Position numbers and translations under genes: made by a program. Shown here one piece after another: positions 10,380 to 19,552 of a DNA stretch of 22,999 nt. The first letter of the stretch is position 1. Each line of letters starts with the position of its first letter. Origin of the DNA: Welwitschia mirabilis (taxonomy: Eukaryota > Gnetophyta > Gnetopsida > Welwitschiales). The stretch is from the NCBI GenBank assembly GCA_051453625.1, contig JBOZIK010000001.1:40830520-40853518 (forward strand), in the 5' to 3' direction. The notes beneath the pieces are model-generated. The model made no database searches. It had not been told where the DNA came from and saw nothing but the letters and a program-made list of their open reading frames with translations.

Positions 10380-11600
10380 CTAAACAACTCTTGCATTCAA
10401 GAATACTCTATTCCCTCATAGTCATCTTCTTTACAATGTTCACAAGTGGGTGCTTCCTCTTCTTTAATATGTTGCAAATCTAACTGATCAAAATTTCCTA
10501 TCATACTATCAGTTACCTTTTTAGCTAATTCTTTCATGAGACTAATATGTCGAGAACTATACACACTATGTTTTGTTTTATATGTTGATACCTCATTTAC
10601 GTTCTTACTATTCTAATTTATTACCTTAATCCCTGGCTTATGTCATAGAATTTATTAATGATTTCACCTATTTCTTATAGATTCTTAGTATTAATACTTA
10701 TCCTATATAACAAATCTAACTCCTTTAGGATTTGGTTTTGTAATCCTTTGAACACAACTTTGGTTCTTTCTCTAGAAAGGATTTTATTGTTAAGACATTT
10801 AGTTAGTAATATGTTATATCGATAAAATTGTCAGATCTTTCATTCTCTTTGTATTTAATGTCTAAGATTTCTTTTTTTAGATATTTTACTACTCTTGAGG
10901 ACTATAATTTATTCAAGAAAACATTTTTAAGAATCTACATGATTAAAAAACATAGTTTAAATTATGATATCATAATTGAGCTTCCCCTTTAACAGATAAG
11001 GGAAAATATCTCGAGTAATCCAATTCTTAGTCTAGATAATTTACCTTGAAAAATGAGCAAATAAGCTTAGGTGGAGTAAAGGTCTTTTGAACTTCTTTCC
11101 TTCAAAAATAAGTATAGATGTAATATTCATATTCTTAACCTTCTCAAAAAACTTATAGATATAATATTCATATTCCTATCCTTCATAGAAACCTCCAAAG
11201 CATTGGGATTGTTAGCGCTTAAATTTTCTAACTAGTGGGTAATGTAGTTAAAAGGTCTAAATTCTCCATCATATTTCAATAAAAGTCTAGTACAAATTTT
11301 GTTATACTAGGAATTTCTGGAGTATTATAATTTTTATTTATTCTAAAAGGTTCATCTTAGATAAAAAATTACTTAAGAAGAATGGATAACCTTTGTTTCA
11401 TCTCACTCATAAGTCGGAATAAGATTTATTCTTCAAAAACCTATCATAGAGTAGTTTCATCAACCTATAAGTTTATTTCCTCTATCTTGGATTTAATCTA
11501 TTTTCCTGTGTGTTTCCCTAAATCATATTTTTTAAGGTCCTTAGCATATCTTCCTCTATTATCTCTCTATTTTCCTTAACTATCCTTTTGAGTTATGAAC
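10380..11600 (-). pseudogene. Ty3/gypsy gag relic
   Basis: Minus-strand traces of a gypsy gag: ENLSANNPNALEV near 11.19-11.24 kb, a coiled stretch around 10.7-10.9 kb, and at 10433-10444 the start of a zinc knuckle (CEHC) whose His and last Cys positions now read Tyr. The reading frame is broken throughout. Assignment rests mainly on position upstream of the protease and RT and on these short blocks. Confidence 0.45.
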
Positions 11601-11640
11601 TTCTTAATCTTTACTAGTTGGCTTTAGTAGTGCCCTCCTT

Positions 11641-12102
11641 CTAGCGGCAAAATGGTAAAAGCTAAACATCAATTAAAATATGCATAAATTCTACAAAACT
11701 ATGCACTAAAACATTAGAAACGTAAAACAATCAACCTAAGGATTAACTTTAATTAGTATTTTTTTAAAATGAAGTTTACTAAAGACTAGTTAAGAGGATA
11801 AAAAATCCTATCATCTTAATTCAAACTGCATTACCAAGAGAGTATCTAGATAAAGATCAACTTAAAGTATTTAAGTTGAAGATTTATAAATTATCAATTT
11901 ATACATAATATACATATGAAAAAGAAAGGGAGAGGACAAAATACATTTATGAAATTGAAACAACACTTATTTCTAAGCATTGACAGTATCCTAACATCTA
12001 CCAAGCTACATATTCTAGAGTAAGAAATAGATAAAGACCCTTTTTTTAAAAAAGTTATGTTATAATAGAAATAGTATGCATGATAACTTTTTAGTTATTC
12101 AT
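11641..12102. other. AT-rich non-coding stretch
   Basis: Nothing recognisable apart from the possible degenerate primer-binding-site relic at its left edge. It may be leader or LTR of the gypsy relic, but no terminal motif is visible. Confidence 0.4.
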
Positions 12103-12112
12103 NNNNNNNNNN
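12103..12112. other. Short assembly gap (10 N)
   Basis: Ten N in AT-rich sequence. Flanking sequence gives no sign of a structural break. Confidence 0.95.
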
Positions 12113-12186
12113 CTATAATACAATCATAGAACTTAGCATATAATATGATGCATGTATATTAAAACACTAATACAAATTAATGTTAT

Positions 12187-12464
12187 GTTTTCTTTGTAGG
12201 TAGCACTACCACTTGGATGGACACTTATGTTTCCTTTTCAAGGAGCACTAAAAATTTAATAAACTTCCTTGATAGATCTCCTACAAAGAACCATTTCTGA
12301 TTACCTTTCTTAATAAAATATGTCCTTTGACATTAGCATTTCTTCTTTATTACCCATTCTCTAGTTTCTTCTTAGTTTGTGTCCTTTTTTTCCTCTTCAA
12401 AACCAATCACATGGGTTAGCTTTTTCTTGAATCCTAGCCTGCTTATTTTGTTGTTTAACCTCAT
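12187..12464 (-). pseudogene. Possible small coding relic, unrecognised
   Basis: The minus strand has an ATG at 12464-12462 (MRLNNKISRLGFKKK). The frame continues for about 90 codons to a TAA near 12185, with only three interruptions (after KKDTN, after IKKKC, and after LEKET). The inferred product is Lys-rich, with aromatic blocks such as YFIKKGNQKWFFVGDL. Local composition is less AT-rich than the surroundings, which is why I list it. I do not recognise the family. It could be part of the upstream leader of the gypsy relic or chance. Confidence 0.25.
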
Positions 12465-12469
12465 GCTAA

Positions 12470-13055
12470 GTGGAAATTATACTTATAATAATTATTAATA
12501 ATATGTACACAACACTAGCTACTAACATGAAAATTATTGATCAAATTAAGTGATAGGTATAACTTTAGAATTAACTTAGCATTAAAACACATTATGATAA
12601 GTTAAATATGTACATAGGATTTTTTGCTCATCACACACCTAAATGAATAATTGAATAATGCCTAAGGCCTTATAGTATGATAATCAAATCACCTAAATAT
12701 TAACCAATGATCTCTCACATAGAAAATACTTGATTCATTAGTTGAATAATCCCAACATTGAAACAATAAATTTGTAGCATTTTTAAGCAAGAATAACATA
12801 TATTAGTAATTTATTTTATTCTTGTTAATAATATAGTTTTTAATATTAAATTTTAATTTAAAAATTTGTTTCTAAAGTAGTACGATATTAAAGGGTGTAC
12901 TCTTTAAAAGCTTTATCATTATCCTTATATTTCATAACCAATCTTCTGTATGGATAAATCCAACATTGAAACTCTCATGTAACACATGTAAAACTAAGCT
13001 CTTATATCATATCTTGTGACATAATAGAGTGTACCTTAAAAGATATTGACATCCT
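12470..13055. other. AT-rich non-coding stretch
   Basis: No open frame, structured RNA or recognisable repeat seen. It ends where the first duplicate unit begins. Confidence 0.5.
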
Positions 13056-13555
13056 TTTTTGAAAAGATGAGCCTAGAAATAAAAGTATTCTTATAAGTTT
13101 TCAACAAACCTTTCCATGTATAATTTAAAAGCCACATCACAAATTTATTCAAATGAGTGATGTCAATGTTATAATTATCACAAAAGTTATAAAGGATATT
13201 ATGTCCATATACTTAATTAAATTTGCTCTTGTTTATTAGAATATGTGTATACTAACTGTTAAATTAAATTTTATATTAGTAGCTTTTATATTTATTAAAT
13301 GTTTTAATATGAAATACATAAAACAACCATCAATACTACAAGTTCTAAATATTAATATGGCAATGCAAGGTTAACACACGCCTAGGAATAAGCTTCAAAT
13401 TTTTAGATAAGAATTACAAGTGAGGCTAGCTCCTATACTAATAAGGATCATGGATGAACTTTAATTCAAAATTTAACATAATTTTACATATATTAACTAC
13501 TCTAGAAAATCAATATTTTATGGAAAAAATATTAGAGATGAATACCAATAAAGAT

Positions 13556-13884
13556 ACTATTTTATTTACTTATTTATTTATTTTGGGTATAAAATAAAAT
13601 ATCTCATCACCAAAATCTCTAATGGAAGACTTGAATATTTACTAATATGTCCTAGCTACCACTATTTAGACATGTTGCTTCATCCATTATCGATCAAAGA
13701 TTTTACATATTACCCACTAAGTCGCATGTAGATCCTTCTTCACGTTAACATGTTAGTGTGAAGTAGTATCCTAGCCTTAGAGGAGACAATTATAGTACTA
13801 CACCTCAGTTATAGGTTATGGCTTGAACTTGTGACATAGTTGAAGCTAGATCAAGTGTCTGACTAATACGTTCTACTTCATTTG
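13556..13884 (-). mobile_element. tRNA-derived SINE-like insertion
   Basis: About 330 bases present in duplicate copy 1 and missing from the matching site of copy 2. On the minus strand the right-hand head looks tRNA-derived: an internal RNA polymerase III B-box-like AGTTCAAGCC (plus 13820-13829), preceded by GTCACA, and 40-50 bases before it an A-box-like TCAAATGAAGTAGAACG. The other end carries an A-rich (AAAT)n-type tail (plus about 13558-13585), as expected for the 3' end of a SINE. AAAGAT at 13550-13555 and 13885-13890 would be a short target-site duplication. The family is not identified. Confidence 0.55.
13738..13763. repeat. 26-bp near-perfect palindrome inside the SINE-like insertion
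   Basis: Starts CTTCAC and ends GTGAAG, centred on ACATGT. Of 13 pairs, 11 are Watson-Crick and the two others are G/T, so a plus-strand RNA would fold completely with two wobble pairs. It has no terminator-like T run and is not flanked by an ORF. The role is unknown. Confidence 0.6.
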
Positions 13885-14558
13885 AAAGATCTTAATATTT
13901 TTAAAATTACATTATATAAAGCTACAACGTATACCTAATAAGTTATAAATTTTGATAAGTATGGAGCCTCTAATATCACATGATCCGATGCTACTCAAAT
14001 TAAGAATAGTGATTACAAAAGTAATTTTCAAAAACATTATTCTCAAAATATTACATAATTTAAAACAAGGGATATGATCAACAATTTTTAATAATAGTCC
14101 TAATGGAGGACATTGTAAACCTAGGGTTCTTAGGTTCAAAGCTCCACATTAATGAGGAGAAAAAATTTATAGTTAAATCCTGTGTTAGCAAGAGTTCATT
14201 GGCATGCATGAGTCCAAGAGTCACTTGCATCATGCAACACACAAATTAACCTCCCTATCTATACACTTAAAAAAAATAATTTTCAATAATAGATGGGTTA
14301 ATTTTTTATTAGTTTGGATGAAAGAGTATCATATAATTATTATATGGTTTTATCTTTAGGAAGTGGATTTATGGAAAGCATGGAACACATTATTTCACTA
14401 GTTTAATTATCTAAATAAATCCTCATGATGACCTTAAAAGCTTGAGAGTTTACCACCAAATCTTTAGGATTGTCTTGTAAATTATTATCAAAGTCTTAAC
14501 TATTAAATGCCTATATTTTAAGTTATGATTCAATACTAAGAGGTTATATTTGCTACAC

Positions 14559-14560
<2 letters not shown>

Positions 14561-14631
<71 letters not shown>
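14561..14631 (+). repeat. (TG)n microsatellite, left part
   Basis: 71 bases of perfect TG dinucleotides up to the N run. The same motif in the same phase and strand resumes on the far side, so this is one long tract broken in the assembly. Reading frames of Cys-Val repeats here are artefacts. Confidence 0.97.
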
Positions 14632-15033
14632 NNNNNNNNNNNNNNNNNNNNNNNNNNNNNNNNNNNNNNNNNNNNNNNNNNNNNNNNNNNNNNNNNNNNN
14701 NNNNNNNNNNNNNNNNNNNNNNNNNNNNNNNNNNNNNNNNNNNNNNNNNNNNNNNNNNNNNNNNNNNNNNNNNNNNNNNNNNNNNNNNNNNNNNNNNNNN
14801 NNNNNNNNNNNNNNNNNNNNNNNNNNNNNNNNNNNNNNNNNNNNNNNNNNNNNNNNNNNNNNNNNNNNNNNNNNNNNNNNNNNNNNNNNNNNNNNNNNNN
14901 NNNNNNNNNNNNNNNNNNNNNNNNNNNNNNNNNNNNNNNNNNNNNNNNNNNNNNNNNNNNNNNNNNNNNNNNNNNNNNNNNNNNNNNNNNNNNNNNNNNN
15001 NNNNNNNNNNNNNNNNNNNNNNNNNNNNNNNNN
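14632..15033. other. Assembly gap (402 N) inside the TG tract
   Basis: Both edges are TG repeat, so the missing sequence is probably more TG tract, possibly with interruptions. The non-round size suggests an estimated rather than placeholder gap. Confidence 0.95.

Positions 15034-15102
<69 letters not shown>
15034..15102 (+). repeat. (TG)n microsatellite, right part
   Basis: 69 bases of perfect TG/GT repeat, then ATATAATG. It belongs to the same tract as the left part. Confidence 0.97.
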
Positions 15103-15107
<5 letters not shown>

Positions 15108-15169
15108 ATGTTTACATTAATGAGTCCTCTTGTAGCTTTGTAGACCTATGGATAGGTAGACTAAAGTTA

Positions 15170-16080
15170 TTAAGATAGTTTTCTTGAAAACATAAAAGGA
15201 AATAATAGTATTGTTATAAATTTGTAACTAACATTTTCATGTGTAATTTAAAAGATCATGTTAAAAACGTTATTCAACTGAATGATACCAATGTTATAAT
15301 AATAGCAAAATTTATAAAGGATATTATATTCATGTACTTAATTGAAGCTACACTTGTTAACTAGAATATGTGGATATTAATCATAAAATTAAATCTTATG
15401 ATGAGTAGATTTTATGTTTATTAAATGTTTTAATATGAAATACATAATATGATTGTTAATACCAAAAGTTCTAATATTACTGTGACAATGATAATTTAAT
15501 GCATACTTAGGCACAACCTTTAAATTTTTAAGTAAGTATTACAAGTAAGATCTAATATTTAAGGGCTTTATTCTATACTAACGAGGATCACTGATGGGCT
15601 TCATTTCAAATTCTAGCATGATTTTCCATAAGTTAATATCTTTAAAAAATTAACATTATACACAAAAAAAAAGTAAATATCTTAACATTTTTAAAAGCAC
15701 ACTACGAAATACCAAAATATAAACAAAATGAGTTAAAATTTTGGACAAAGAATGGAACCTCCAATAACACATGATATATTACTTCTCAAGTTAAGAAAAA
15801 TGTATACGAAAGTGATTTTAAAAAACATCATACTTATAATCTTACATAATTTAGATAAGGAATTTTATCAATGATTTTCAATAATAATTGGATCAAATTA
15901 TTATATTTTGATAAAAGATTAATTGTATAATTATTGTGTTTTTAATCTTTGCATTGTTAATTTATGTGAAAAGTATAACACATAGGTTTTCTACTTTGAT
16001 TATCATTGAAATATTTGTTACTAAAAGTTTATATTTTAACTTATGATTCACAATCCAAGTCTTATATCAAATTGAGATAG
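15170..16080 (+). repeat. Duplicate unit, copy 2
   Basis: Same orientation as copy 1 and on the other side of the TG tract. It lacks the SINE-like insertion: where copy 1 has AAAGAT plus the insert, this copy passes straight through AAATATCTTAACATTTTT (about 15675-15692), aligning with the right flank AAAGATCTTAATATTTTT. It also lacks the ~190 bases found in copy 1 near 14.1-14.29 kb. No coding potential seen. Confidence 0.68.
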
Positions 16081-16095
16081 AAAGAAATTACAAAT

Positions 16096-16169
16096 ACTAG
16101 AATACCTCAATTAGTTGACTGTATGGTTGTTAACTATAAGGTTAAAATGTTCAAGCCTTTTTTCTTGTA
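16096..16169 (+). tRNA. tRNA-Asn(GUU) relic, probable pseudogene
   Basis: A 74-base cloverleaf can be drawn. The acceptor strands 16096-16102 and 16162-16168 pair at 6 of 7 positions. The anticodon stem 16122-16126/16134-16138 pairs fully with one G-T. The loop TTGTTAA has anticodon GTT at 16129-16131. The T arm has the invariant GTTCAAGC with 4 of 5 stem pairs. The D arm is damaged (two of four pairs) and appears one base short. Sequence similarity to plant nuclear tRNA-Asn, as I remember it, is clear along the whole length, with differences mostly C-to-T or G-to-A. The weak D stem and T-arm mismatch suggest a dead copy, or the head of a tRNA-Asn-derived SINE. Confidence 0.7.
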
Positions 16170-17327
16170 ATCATAATCTATTTTAATTGAATTTGTTTAA
16201 CATTAACACTGTGATTTAATTTATGTAACTATTTACTCATTAAAAGAAAATGAAAATTATTTAAACATTTACATTTTATTTTAATTATATAATGTTATTA
16301 AGAAAAGATAATAATACAAGTATCTTTTTTCATTTTTATGGTAATTCTAAGATAAATTACATAAAACTATAGTTGATGAAAATAACCTTAGTGTTTTTGT
16401 CTAATATAATGATAATAAATTTATGGGGGAATTTTAAACTCAAAAATTTTATGACCACGATCACATAAATAAATGATCTAATTATTGAAGTTCAAGGTTT
16501 TCAAGATTTCAAAGTGGACATGAAAGAGTTCACTAAATCATGAAAATATTGATATTATACTAGAATTTTAACATGAAAACTTGTATTTAAAGAAAGAATA
16601 TTTTAAACAGAACCTAAGAGATTAAAAAACTACATGATACCCATTTATGCTTCACAATAATAACCATTCAGATCTAAAATACAATTTTATTCATAATTCA
16701 AATAGAAACTTTGACATTGATTTTGAGCTTCTACAAATCATATCTATTCCAAATGTTTAACTAAGACAAGGCAAAGATTATGTAGATATTAATGAGATTG
16801 AAACGATTTAAGCCAAACCCAAACTAAAGTGCATCTTAATTGGTAAATGTAGTTAAACATTTTGAATATGCTCATTAGTATTCAAAAAATACAAAAATGT
16901 ACATCTTAATTTCAAAAGTACATAGAAATATTAGTATTAAGAGAGAATGAGAGATGGCCAAGGGTTTTAATAATAAATAAAAATGAGAAATAAAGGATTC
17001 ATGTTGAGTGCTAAGGCCTTCTTAATATGAACACCCCATTTTGGGATTGCTTTCCACCCTTCGATTTTGTTAAATCTTGGAGGATTGCACTACAAAAATG
17101 ATGCACTAATGTTTTATGATAGTTGACAAGCCTTATCCAATAAAATATAAAGCCATTAGACTCGTCTCTTATGAGCATTTCATTAAATGAGAAGAAAGAC
17201 CCTCAAGTGAGGATGAAATTCATGGAGCTTAAGAGACACTGATCTTTTTTGAAAAAGGATCTTAAATCATTTGAAAGCTTAAATATTTGGTGATCTATCC
17301 TAAGAGGCAAATTCTATGAGATGTAAA
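16170..17327. other. AT-rich non-coding stretch
   Basis: No gene or repeat that I can support. The last 300 bases are slightly richer in G+C. A CACTACAAAAA string at 17088-17098 resembles a CACTA transposon end, but no partner was found. Confidence 0.5.
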
Positions 17328-17636
17328 TGATAGGATCGAGAATCCTAGAGGGAGTGTGAATAGGTTTTAAAAAAAAAAATTAAACAAAATGGACTAAATA
17401 AACTCATAATATACTAAAAGCTTTACTTAAAAATAATTTGCTAATAAATTAATGCATGTAAAGAAAAGCTAAAAGTAATCAAAGTAATGAAACTAACTGA
17501 AAGCATAAAATACTGAATAGATGTAGGCAAGATTTATAGTGGTTTAGGAAATCCCTACTCCACTTTTAATGATCATCTTATTACCAAACTTGATTCGGCT
17601 CTTTGTTACTCCTCCAGATATTCAAGGTTCACTTGT

Positions 17637-17770
17637 AACCTTTACAAATGGAATTTTCCAAGCTTACTCTTAACATTTAAATAGACTTTTCCATGCTCAG
17701 TCTTAACCTTTGAACAGACTTTTCAAGGCTTAATCTCAACTATTAAATGGAGTTTTGTAGGCTAAGTCTC
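17637..17770 (+). repeat. 33-bp minisatellite in LTR A, four units
   Basis: Units at 17637-17671 (35 bp), 17672-17704, 17705-17737 and 17738-17770, each beginning AAC(C/A/T)(T/A)TT and ending in a (C/T)T-rich AGTCT(C/T)-type block, followed by a partial AACCTTTCAC. Units differ from each other at several sites. Confidence 0.85.
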
Positions 17771-18065
17771 AACCTTTCACAACGTAAGATAGTGAAGCAA
17801 TAATGCTAAGATGCACATATATCACTCGTTCTTCGATATAATGGTTTTGATGGAGCTCTTTTATTTTAGATAGTACAACAAATAAAGCACTAGATCTAAC
17901 CTTGAATGTACAAATAACACAGATGATAGATCTTCCTTAGTTAGAAGTACATATGCCAAGATTCAATAGTAAATATCACAATATTCAGTCCTTTTATCAA
18001 GATTCAAAAGATATTAAAAAGTCTGAAAAAGTAAAAAAGGATTCTTTTATCTTTTCTCTTTTGGC

Positions 18066-18073
18066 TATTTATA
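18066..18073 (-). promoter_or_regulatory. TATA box of LTR A
   Basis: TATAAATA on the minus strand, at the same place as in fragments B and C. Transcription would run leftward through the minisatellite toward 17.3 kb. Confidence 0.55.
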
Positions 18074-18531
18074 TTGAAAGCCTTTAGGATTTATTACATT
18101 TGAAAATGCGCTTCCAATGGCTATAAATAGCTAAAAAACAGTTATGTAACAGATGCATAATAGATACAAAATAGATAGAAAATTTTAGTTCCATTCCAGC
18201 TGGTCGACCTCTCAAAAGTCTAGTCTGATAGGATCAAGAACCCTAGAGGGAGGTGAATAGGTTCTTTAAAAAATATCCAACACAATATACAAAATGAATC
18301 CAAACTTTAAACAAAACTTGTATCCAATAATTAACTAATCCAAAATATGCATGTAAATAAGAAAATAATAGAAGTAAGGAAATAATAACTAAAAGCACAA
18401 AAATACAAAATGAATGTACACTATATTTATAGTGGTTCAAGAAACCCCCTACTTCACTTTCGATGATCAGCTTATCCCTAAGCTAGACCTCAGATCTTTA
18501 TTACTCCATCAGGTATTCTAGGTTCACCTAT

Positions 18532-18599
18532 AACCTTTATAAATGGACTTTTTCAGGCTTAGTCTCAACCTTTAAACGGACTTTTCAAGGCTTAGTCTC
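18532..18599 (+). repeat. 33-bp minisatellite in LTR B, two units
   Basis: Units 18532-18566 (35 bp) and 18567-18599 (33 bp), then the same AACCTTTCA partial unit as in A. The two-unit difference accounts for 66 bp of the length difference between A and B. Confidence 0.85.
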
Positions 18600-18861
18600 A
18601 ACCTTTCATAAAGCAAAGTAGTGATGAAATGATGCTTTTAAAGCATAGATATCACTCATTTTTGAAACAACAATTTTGATGGATCTCTCCTCCTATAAAA
18701 GTAGAGAGGATGTTAATAGTAGATCTCCTTTGGTTAGAAATATGGATGCCAAGATACAAAAGTGAAAATAACCCAAATACAATGCTTAATCTTTTAGATC
18801 AAATAGATTTTTTCAAATGAAGATCATTTCCAAAAGATTCTTTAGTCATCTATGTCTTGAC

Positions 18862-18869
18862 TATTTATA
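18862..18869 (-). promoter_or_regulatory. TATA box of LTR B
   Basis: TATAAATA on the minus strand at the position equivalent to those in A and C, about 640 bases from the LTR terminus. Confidence 0.55.
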
Positions 18870-19061
18870 ATTGAAGGCTTTTAGGTTTATTACTTTTGAA
18901 ATGCACTTCTAATAGCTATAAATGGCTAGAAAACAACTACCTAACAGCTACATAATAGATACATAATGTTTAGAAAAATTTTATTTCTGCTCCATCTAGT
19001 CGACTCCATAAAAATCCGGTCGACCTCATGTGGTGTAATGAGTTAAATAGGTCTCCCAAGT

Positions 19062-19161
19062 NNNNNNNNNNNNNNNNNNNNNNNNNNNNNNNNNNNNNNN
19101 NNNNNNNNNNNNNNNNNNNNNNNNNNNNNNNNNNNNNNNNNNNNNNNNNNNNNNNNNNNNN
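19062..19161. other. Assembly gap (100 N)
   Basis: Placeholder-sized gap between LTR fragments B and C. Sequence on either side belongs to the same LTR family but to different parts, so the missing piece should contain the rest of B's U3 and the U5 side of C. Confidence 0.97.
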
Positions 19162-19409
19162 AGATACCACTCATTCTTATTTCAGTAGGATTGATGGAGC
19201 TCTTCTCTGTAGATGTAAAATAGATGAAGCATAGGATCTGATCTTGAATGTAGAGATGAATACAGATGATAGATCCTCCTGGTCAGAAGTATAGATGCCA
19301 AGATACAATGATGAAATATTACAATATTACAATGCTTTTTCCTTAAATCTAACAAATTAACACCATTGAAATTAGTTCTAAAAGATTCTATAGTCATCTA
19401 TCTATTGGC

Positions 19410-19417
19410 TATTTATA
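19410..19417 (-). promoter_or_regulatory. TATA box of LTR C
   Basis: TATAAATA on the minus strand inside CCAATATAAATAGCC, just downstream (minus-strand sense) of the TAGCCATT array. This is the best-preserved of the three LTR promoters. Confidence 0.6.
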
Positions 19418-19460
19418 TTGGAAAGATTTTAAGGTTTATTACATTTAAAACGTGCTTTCA

Positions 19461-19527
19461 ACGGCTATAAATGGCTATAAAACAGCTAGAAAATGGCTAC
19501 CCAATGGCTACATAATGGATACATAAT
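19461..19527 (-). repeat. TAGCCATT array upstream of the LTR C TATA box
   Basis: On the minus strand, TAGCCATT or close variants (TAGCCGTT, TAGCTGTT, TATCCATT) recur about every 10-12 bases, six to seven times, roughly 45-110 bases upstream of the TATA box. Degenerate versions occupy the same place in A (18117-18180) and B (18907-18968). Short reiterated motifs here are typical of LTR enhancer regions; binding factors are unknown. Confidence 0.6.
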
Positions 19528-19552
19528 GACTAAAAAATTTGTGTTATGTTCT

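Larger units (their letters stand above)
5364..11640 (-). mobile_element. Highly degenerate Ty3/gypsy retrotransposon relic (minus strand)
   Basis: Reading the minus strand from 11.6 kb leftward gives gag, protease, reverse transcriptase, RNase H and integrase traces in the classic gypsy order, each described below. The sequence is extremely AT-rich and poor in CpG, with stops every few tens of codons. The motifs resemble Athila/Tat-like plant elements. I found neither LTR. At ~11.64-11.66 kb the minus strand reads TTTGCCGCTAGAAGGAGGGC just upstream of gag, where a primer-binding site would sit, but I cannot confirm it. Boundaries are approximate. Confidence 0.75.
13060..14555 (+). repeat. 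Duplicate unit, copy 1
   Basis: Non-coding sequence with a diverged second copy at about 15170-16080. The match is visible along most of the unit, for instance TTATTAAATGTTTTAATATG near 13,300 and 15,420, TAATTTAAAAG near 13,120 and 15,246, and the cluster ACATGAT...TTACATAATTTA near 13,975-14,060 and 15,768-15,855. This copy is longer because it carries a SINE-like insertion at 13556-13884 and extra sequence around 14,100-14,290. It ends next to the TG tract. Function unknown; it may be a non-autonomous element or a segmental duplication. Confidence 0.7.
17328..18225 (-). repeat. LTR fragment A (long LTR family, U5 side plus promoter)
   Basis: Shares its layout with fragment B: on the plus strand it starts TGATAGGATCGAGAATCC, a conserved terminus of a widespread plant LTR group, followed by an AATAGGTT block, a TTTATAGTGGTT block, a 33-bp minisatellite, an ATATCACTC block and a TATTTATA box. 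Orientation is inferred from the TATA box (TATAAATA on the minus strand) and from the downstream polypurine-like sites, which make TGATAGG the 3' end (CCTATCA). Fragment A is cut inside the GTCGACC pair at 18203/18223 and abuts fragment B directly. No primer-binding site lies outside the terminus, so it is not an ordinary 5' LTR. Confidence 0.75.
18226..19061 (-). repeat. LTR fragment B
   Basis: Begins TGATAGGATCAAGAACCC directly after fragment A and follows it block by block: AATAGGTTC, TTTATAGTGGTTC, the minisatellite, ATATCACTC, a TTTATA box, TAGCTATAAATGGCTA, then a GTCGACT/GTCGACC pair at 18999/19019, where A is truncated. It continues ~35 bases farther into U3 than A and stops at an N run. 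By eye it is clearly diverged from A, so it is not a recent duplication or a simple assembly echo. Confidence 0.75.

Noticed and set aside
11382-11579. Plus-strand 65-codon hydrophobic frame
   Set aside because: It lies antisense to the gypsy gag relic, and its composition is what AT-rich DNA gives by chance.
14550-15178. Three overlapping Cys-Val-repeat reading frames
   Set aside because: They are translations of the TG microsatellite and a run of N, not genes.
17088-17098. CACTACAAAAA, the typical end of a CACTA DNA transposon
   Set aside because: I saw no inverted partner, subterminal repeats or 3-bp target duplication. A short AT-rich match can arise by chance.
18243-18440. Minus-strand 65-codon frame with membrane-like composition
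   Set aside because: It sits in the U5 part of LTR B and the same region of LTR A is not open, so it is not a conserved gene.
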